Positions 4,670 to 7,036 of a stretch of DNA of 7,036 nt are shown here, piece after piece (positions within the stretch are counted from its first letter, which is position 1; every line of letters begins with the position of its first letter). The position numbers and the translations under genes are program-made. Source of the stretch: Planctomycetaceae bacterium. Its GTDB lineage: Bacteria > Planctomycetota > Planctomycetia > Pirellulales > Pirellulaceae. The notes beneath the pieces were generated by a model. The model was not told the origin of the DNA, ran no database searches, and saw only the letters and a program-made list of their open reading frames with translations. The stretch covers positions 1 to 7,036 of the forward strand of contig SKVE01000030.1 of the NCBI GenBank assembly GCA_007129635.1, written 5' to 3'.

Positions 4670-6937
4670 ATGAACCAGAATTGTCGTCAGCGGGGAATGT
4701 CCGGCGGGATCGCTCTGGCGATCCTGTTGGGGGCGTTCCTGTTGTTCCAGGTCCAGCCGGTGATCAGCAAGACGATCCTGCCCTGGTTTGGCGGAAGCCC
4801 AGCGGTGTGGACCACATGCCTGTTGTTCTTTCAGGTCGCGCTGTTGGCTGGCTACGCTTTCGCCGATTGGCTCTCGCGTCGCCCGCAGCCGCGTCAGCAA
4901 GCGATGATCCATCTCAGCCTGATCGGACTGGCGCTGCTGACGCTGCCCATCACGCCCAGCGAGTATTGGATGCCCCCCGACGGCTCGTATCCCGCCGCTC
5001 GCATCCTGCTGCTGCTGACGGCCAAGATCGGACTGCCCTATTTTGTGCTGGCAGCAACCGCGCCGGCCATGCAGGTCTGGTTCGCCCGCGTTTATCCGGA
5101 CCGCTCCCCGTACCGACTGTACGCCCTGTCCAACGTGGGTTCGCTGGGCGCGTTGTTGAGCTACCCGTTTCTTGTCGAACCGGCGATGACGACACGTACC
5201 CAGGGTTACGTCTGGTCGGCCCTGTTCGTGCTGTTCGCCGCGATCTGTACCTGGTTGACGATCCGGATTAGACAGTGTGGGGACCTGTCGTTGCCGCCGC
5301 TGCCGGCGTCGAACGAATCGAGTGGCGATGACGGCCGCCCAACCTGGTGGCAGCGGATGGCCTGGTGGCTGTGGCCTGCGCTGGCCTGTACGCTGCTGAT
5401 GGCGGTGACCAACCATCTGTGCCAGGATCTGGCGGTCGTGCCGCTGCTGTGGATCGCTCCGTTGAGCCTGTACCTGCTGACGTTCATCATCTGCTTCGAT
5501 CGTCAACAGTGGTACCATCGCGTTGGATTCTCCCTGGCCGCCATGCTGGCCGTGCTGGTGCTCAGCTACCTGCCGCTGGCCGGTTACTTCGAGCGGTTTT
5601 ACGGCCAGTTGGGACTGACGCTGCAGATCGCTCATCTGGCGAAGCATGTGATGGTCGAGGCGATGGTTTTTCTGGTGGCCTTGTTCCTGCTGTGCATGGT
5701 CTGCCATGGCGAACTGGTGCGTTGCAAACCTCACTCGCGGTATCTGACCAGTTTCTATCTGAGCGTGGCTGCGGGGGGGGCGTTGGGCGGCGTCCTGGTG
5801 GCGGTGGTCTGCCCGCTGGTGTTTTCCTCGTATGCCGAATTGCATGTGGCCTTGATCGTCGGCTTCGTCGTGGCCCTGATGATCCTGGTGTTCCACCGCA
5901 AAACGCCCCGCGATGCGCATCAGCCGGCACCGAAGACGGAACGCCGTGGACGCGCAAAGCTGCCGAACCCATCTGCGGCGGTTGTCCAAGCTTCGACCGG
6001 CGAGCCCCGTCCCGCTTTGTCCCCCGTGCTGCGATACAGCGCCATGCTGGCCGGTTGGATGGCCACCGCCATCGTCGCCTGGGGCCAGTTCGATCGCTGG
6101 GACGCCGAACGGGGGATCGCTCGAGCGCGCAACTTCTACGGCGTGTTGTCCGTGCGGGAACGGTTTGCGGACGAACCCGAGTATCATGGTCGAGCCCTGT
6201 TCCATGGCAACACGGTCCATGGCTACCAGTTGCTGGAATCATCCGCCAGCCAAACGCCGACCACTTACTACAGCATCGAAAGCGGAGTCGGCTTGACGCT
6301 CCGCCATTTCCGCCCGGACGCACCGATTCGAGTCGGTGCCGTCGGATTGGGCACCGGAACGATCGCTGCGTACGGGCGCCCCGGCGATCGATATCGCTTT
6401 TACGAAATCGATCCGCTGGTCGTCGACATGGCGTGGCGTTACTTCACTTTCCTGGAAGAATCTCAAGCGGAAATCGAGATCGTTCTGGGCGACGCGCGTC
6501 TGTCACTCGACCGCCAGCCGCCTCAAGACTACGACATCCTGGTGCTGGATGCGTTCAGCGGCGATACGGTCCCGATCCATTTATTGACTCGCGAAGCGAT
6601 GGAGATCTACCTGGACCAGATCGCCCCGGATGGCGTGCTCGTGTTGCACATCAGCAGCCGTTACGTCAACCTGATCCCCGTGGTCATGGAACTGGCGCAC
6701 CATTTCCAGTTGTCCAGCGCCTTGATACGGCAGGAGCAGACCGACCGGTTTCGGACGAGCCCTTCGGACTGGATGCTGTTGACCAGGAACCAGGAGTTCT
6801 TGCAACGCGAAGCGATCCGCGCTGCGTCGAGCCACCCGCAACGATGGGTCGATTTCCCGCTTTGGACCGACCAATACAACAACCTCTTGCAGATCCTGCA
6901 TCCACCGGTGGTTCGCAATCCGGATGATCTGGAATAA
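4670..6937 (+). CDS. Multi-pass membrane protein fused to a spermidine-synthase-like domain
   Basis: A 755-residue fusion of the type annotated 'fused MFS/spermidine synthase'. The N-terminal part has about a dozen hydrophobic segments (roughly 12-32, 48-66, 78-93, 110-135, 150-170, 180-198, 231-248, 254-276, 285-305, 327-346, 361-385, 390-408), starting with the family-typical LLGAFLLFQVQPVISKTILP and WFGGSPAVWTTCLLFFQ. A polar linker (410-452) and one more hydrophobic stretch (455-472) lead to the soluble domain. That domain shows HGNTVHGYQ (512-520), a Rossmann methyltransferase-like loop VGLGTGTIA (558-566), an acidic strand end YEID (578-581), GDAR (607-610), LDAFSGD (626-632) and a closing WTDQYNNLL (732-740). 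The loop lacks the GGGDG of true spermidine synthases, and the DxTDP active-site region is replaced by DAFSGD. Aminopropyl transfer is therefore doubtful, and the substrate is unknown. ATG 4670 keeps the full first membrane segment; ATG 4697 would also do so. It follows the propeller gene by 28 bp. Confidence 0.85.
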   Translation: MNQNCRQRGMSGGIALAILLGAFLLFQVQPVISKTILPWFGGSPAVWTTCLLFFQVALLAGYAFADWLSRRPQPRQQAMIHLSLIGLALLTLPITPSEYWMPPDGSYPAARILLLLTAKIGLPYFVLAATAPAMQVWFARVYPDRSPYRLYALSNVGSLGALLSYPFLVEPAMTTRTQGYVWSALFVLFAAICTWLTIRIRQCGDLSLPPLPASNESSGDDGRPTWWQRMAWWLWPALACTLLMAVTNHLCQDLAVVPLLWIAPLSLYLLTFIICFDRQQWYHRVGFSLAAMLAVLVLSYLPLAGYFERFYGQLGLTLQIAHLAKHVMVEAMVFLVALFLLCMVCHGELVRCKPHSRYLTSFYLSVAAGGALGGVLVAVVCPLVFSSYAELHVALIVGFVVALMILVFHRKTPRDAHQPAPKTERRGRAKLPNPSAAVVQASTGEPRPALSPVLRYSAMLAGWMATAIVAWGQFDRWDAERGIARARNFYGVLSVRERFADEPEYHGRALFHGNTVHGYQLLESSASQTPTTYYSIESGVGLTLRHFRPDAPIRVGAVGLGTGTIAAYGRPGDRYRFYEIDPLVVDMAWRYFTFLEESQAEIEIVLGDARLSLDRQPPQDYDILVLDAFSGDTVPIHLLTREAMEIYLDQIAPDGVLVLHISSRYVNLIPVVMELAHHFQLSSALIRQEQTDRFRTSPSDWMLLTRNQEFLQREAIRAASSHPQRWVDFPLWTDQYNNLLQILHPPVVRNPDDLE

Positions 6938-6940
6938 GCG

Positions 6941-7010
6941 TCCCCCGTTCAGCACGGGTCTCCCCCGTTCTACCTCGTTCGGCGCGGGTCTCTCTCGTTC
7001 GGCGCGGGTC
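6941..7010. repeat. 20-bp imperfect tandem repeat, about 3.5 copies
   Basis: Starting 3 bp after the membrane fusion gene's stop, a 20-bp unit recurs. Full copies lie at 6941-6960, 6971-6990 and 6991-7010, with a half copy (TCCCCCGTTC) at 6961-6970. The best-preserved unit is TCTCTCGTTCGGCGCGGGTC. The last two copies share CTCGTTCGGCGCGGGTC, and the first differs mainly in AGCACGGGTC. The array is entirely intergenic and may have relatives beyond the window edge. Confidence 0.75.
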
Positions 7011-7026
7011 TCCGACCCCGCCGAAC
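6997..7026. repeat. Strong hairpin formed by the last tandem-repeat copy and an inverted partner
   Basis: The left arm GTTCGGCGCGGGTC (6997-7010) pairs with the right arm GACCCCGCCGAAC (7014-7026) around a 3-nt loop TCC. This gives 8 bp plus 5 bp interrupted by one bulged C. It lies about 60 bp after the stop of the propeller/membrane-protein operon, so it could help end transcription or protect the 3' end. No T-run follows on either strand, so it is not a canonical intrinsic terminator. Confidence 0.6.
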
Positions 7027-7036
7027 TCCGCGACCG

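Noticed and set aside
4133..6220. A 695-codon open frame on the minus strand opposite the propeller and membrane fusion genes
   Set aside because: The product is Gln/Arg/His-rich with no domain, and it spans two well-supported plus-strand genes. It is a shadow of their GC-rich codon use.
5347..6927. A 526-codon alternative plus-strand frame inside the membrane fusion gene
   Set aside because: It overlaps the true reading frame, is Arg/Gly/Pro-rich without membrane segments, and has none of the conserved motifs of the real frame.

Overview
The window looks like chromosomal DNA from a GC-rich Gram-negative bacterium, most likely a planctomycete (Pirellulales-like). The grounds are a secreted PQQ-type beta-propeller whose mature part opens with a DWPRFLGP motif, an alginate-export-type outer-membrane barrel with a cysteine-rich head, and roomy intergenic regions. 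This assignment is inferred from gene style; there is no rRNA or other phylogenetic marker here.

Layout. The left edge (3-362, +) carries the last 119 codons of an unrecognised Trp-rich protein. A gene-free, more AT-rich stretch follows to 676. An outer-membrane beta-barrel of the alginate-export family fills 677-2128 (+). Convergent to it is a compact two-gene minus-strand unit: a 77-residue MTH895/TM0996-type redox protein (2725-2958), then a thioredoxin-fold lipoprotein with a CIPC active site (2193-2681). Upstream of that unit are a plausible sigma70-like promoter and a 22-bp dyad lying exactly in the promoter spacer. Divergent from it is a probable two-gene plus-strand operon: an exported PQQ-like beta-propeller (3229-4641) and, 28 bp on, a large membrane protein fusing a multi-pass domain to a spermidine-synthase-like domain (4670-6937). 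The right edge holds a 20-bp tandem repeat ending in a strong hairpin.

How they fit together. All full-length products appear to act at the envelope except the 77-residue redox protein, which has no export signal. The two thioredoxin-fold proteins probably work as a thiol-redox pair across the cytoplasmic membrane; their usual membrane electron or metalloid-transport partner is not in the window. The propeller and the membrane spermidine-synthase-like protein are probably co-transcribed, but no shared pathway can be read from sequence. I see no phage, IS, CRISPR, tRNA, rRNA or defence system. The most distinctive signals are the repeat/hairpin at the right edge, the promoter-spacer dyad, and a TTGGCCAA palindrome found in both regulatory intergenic regions.
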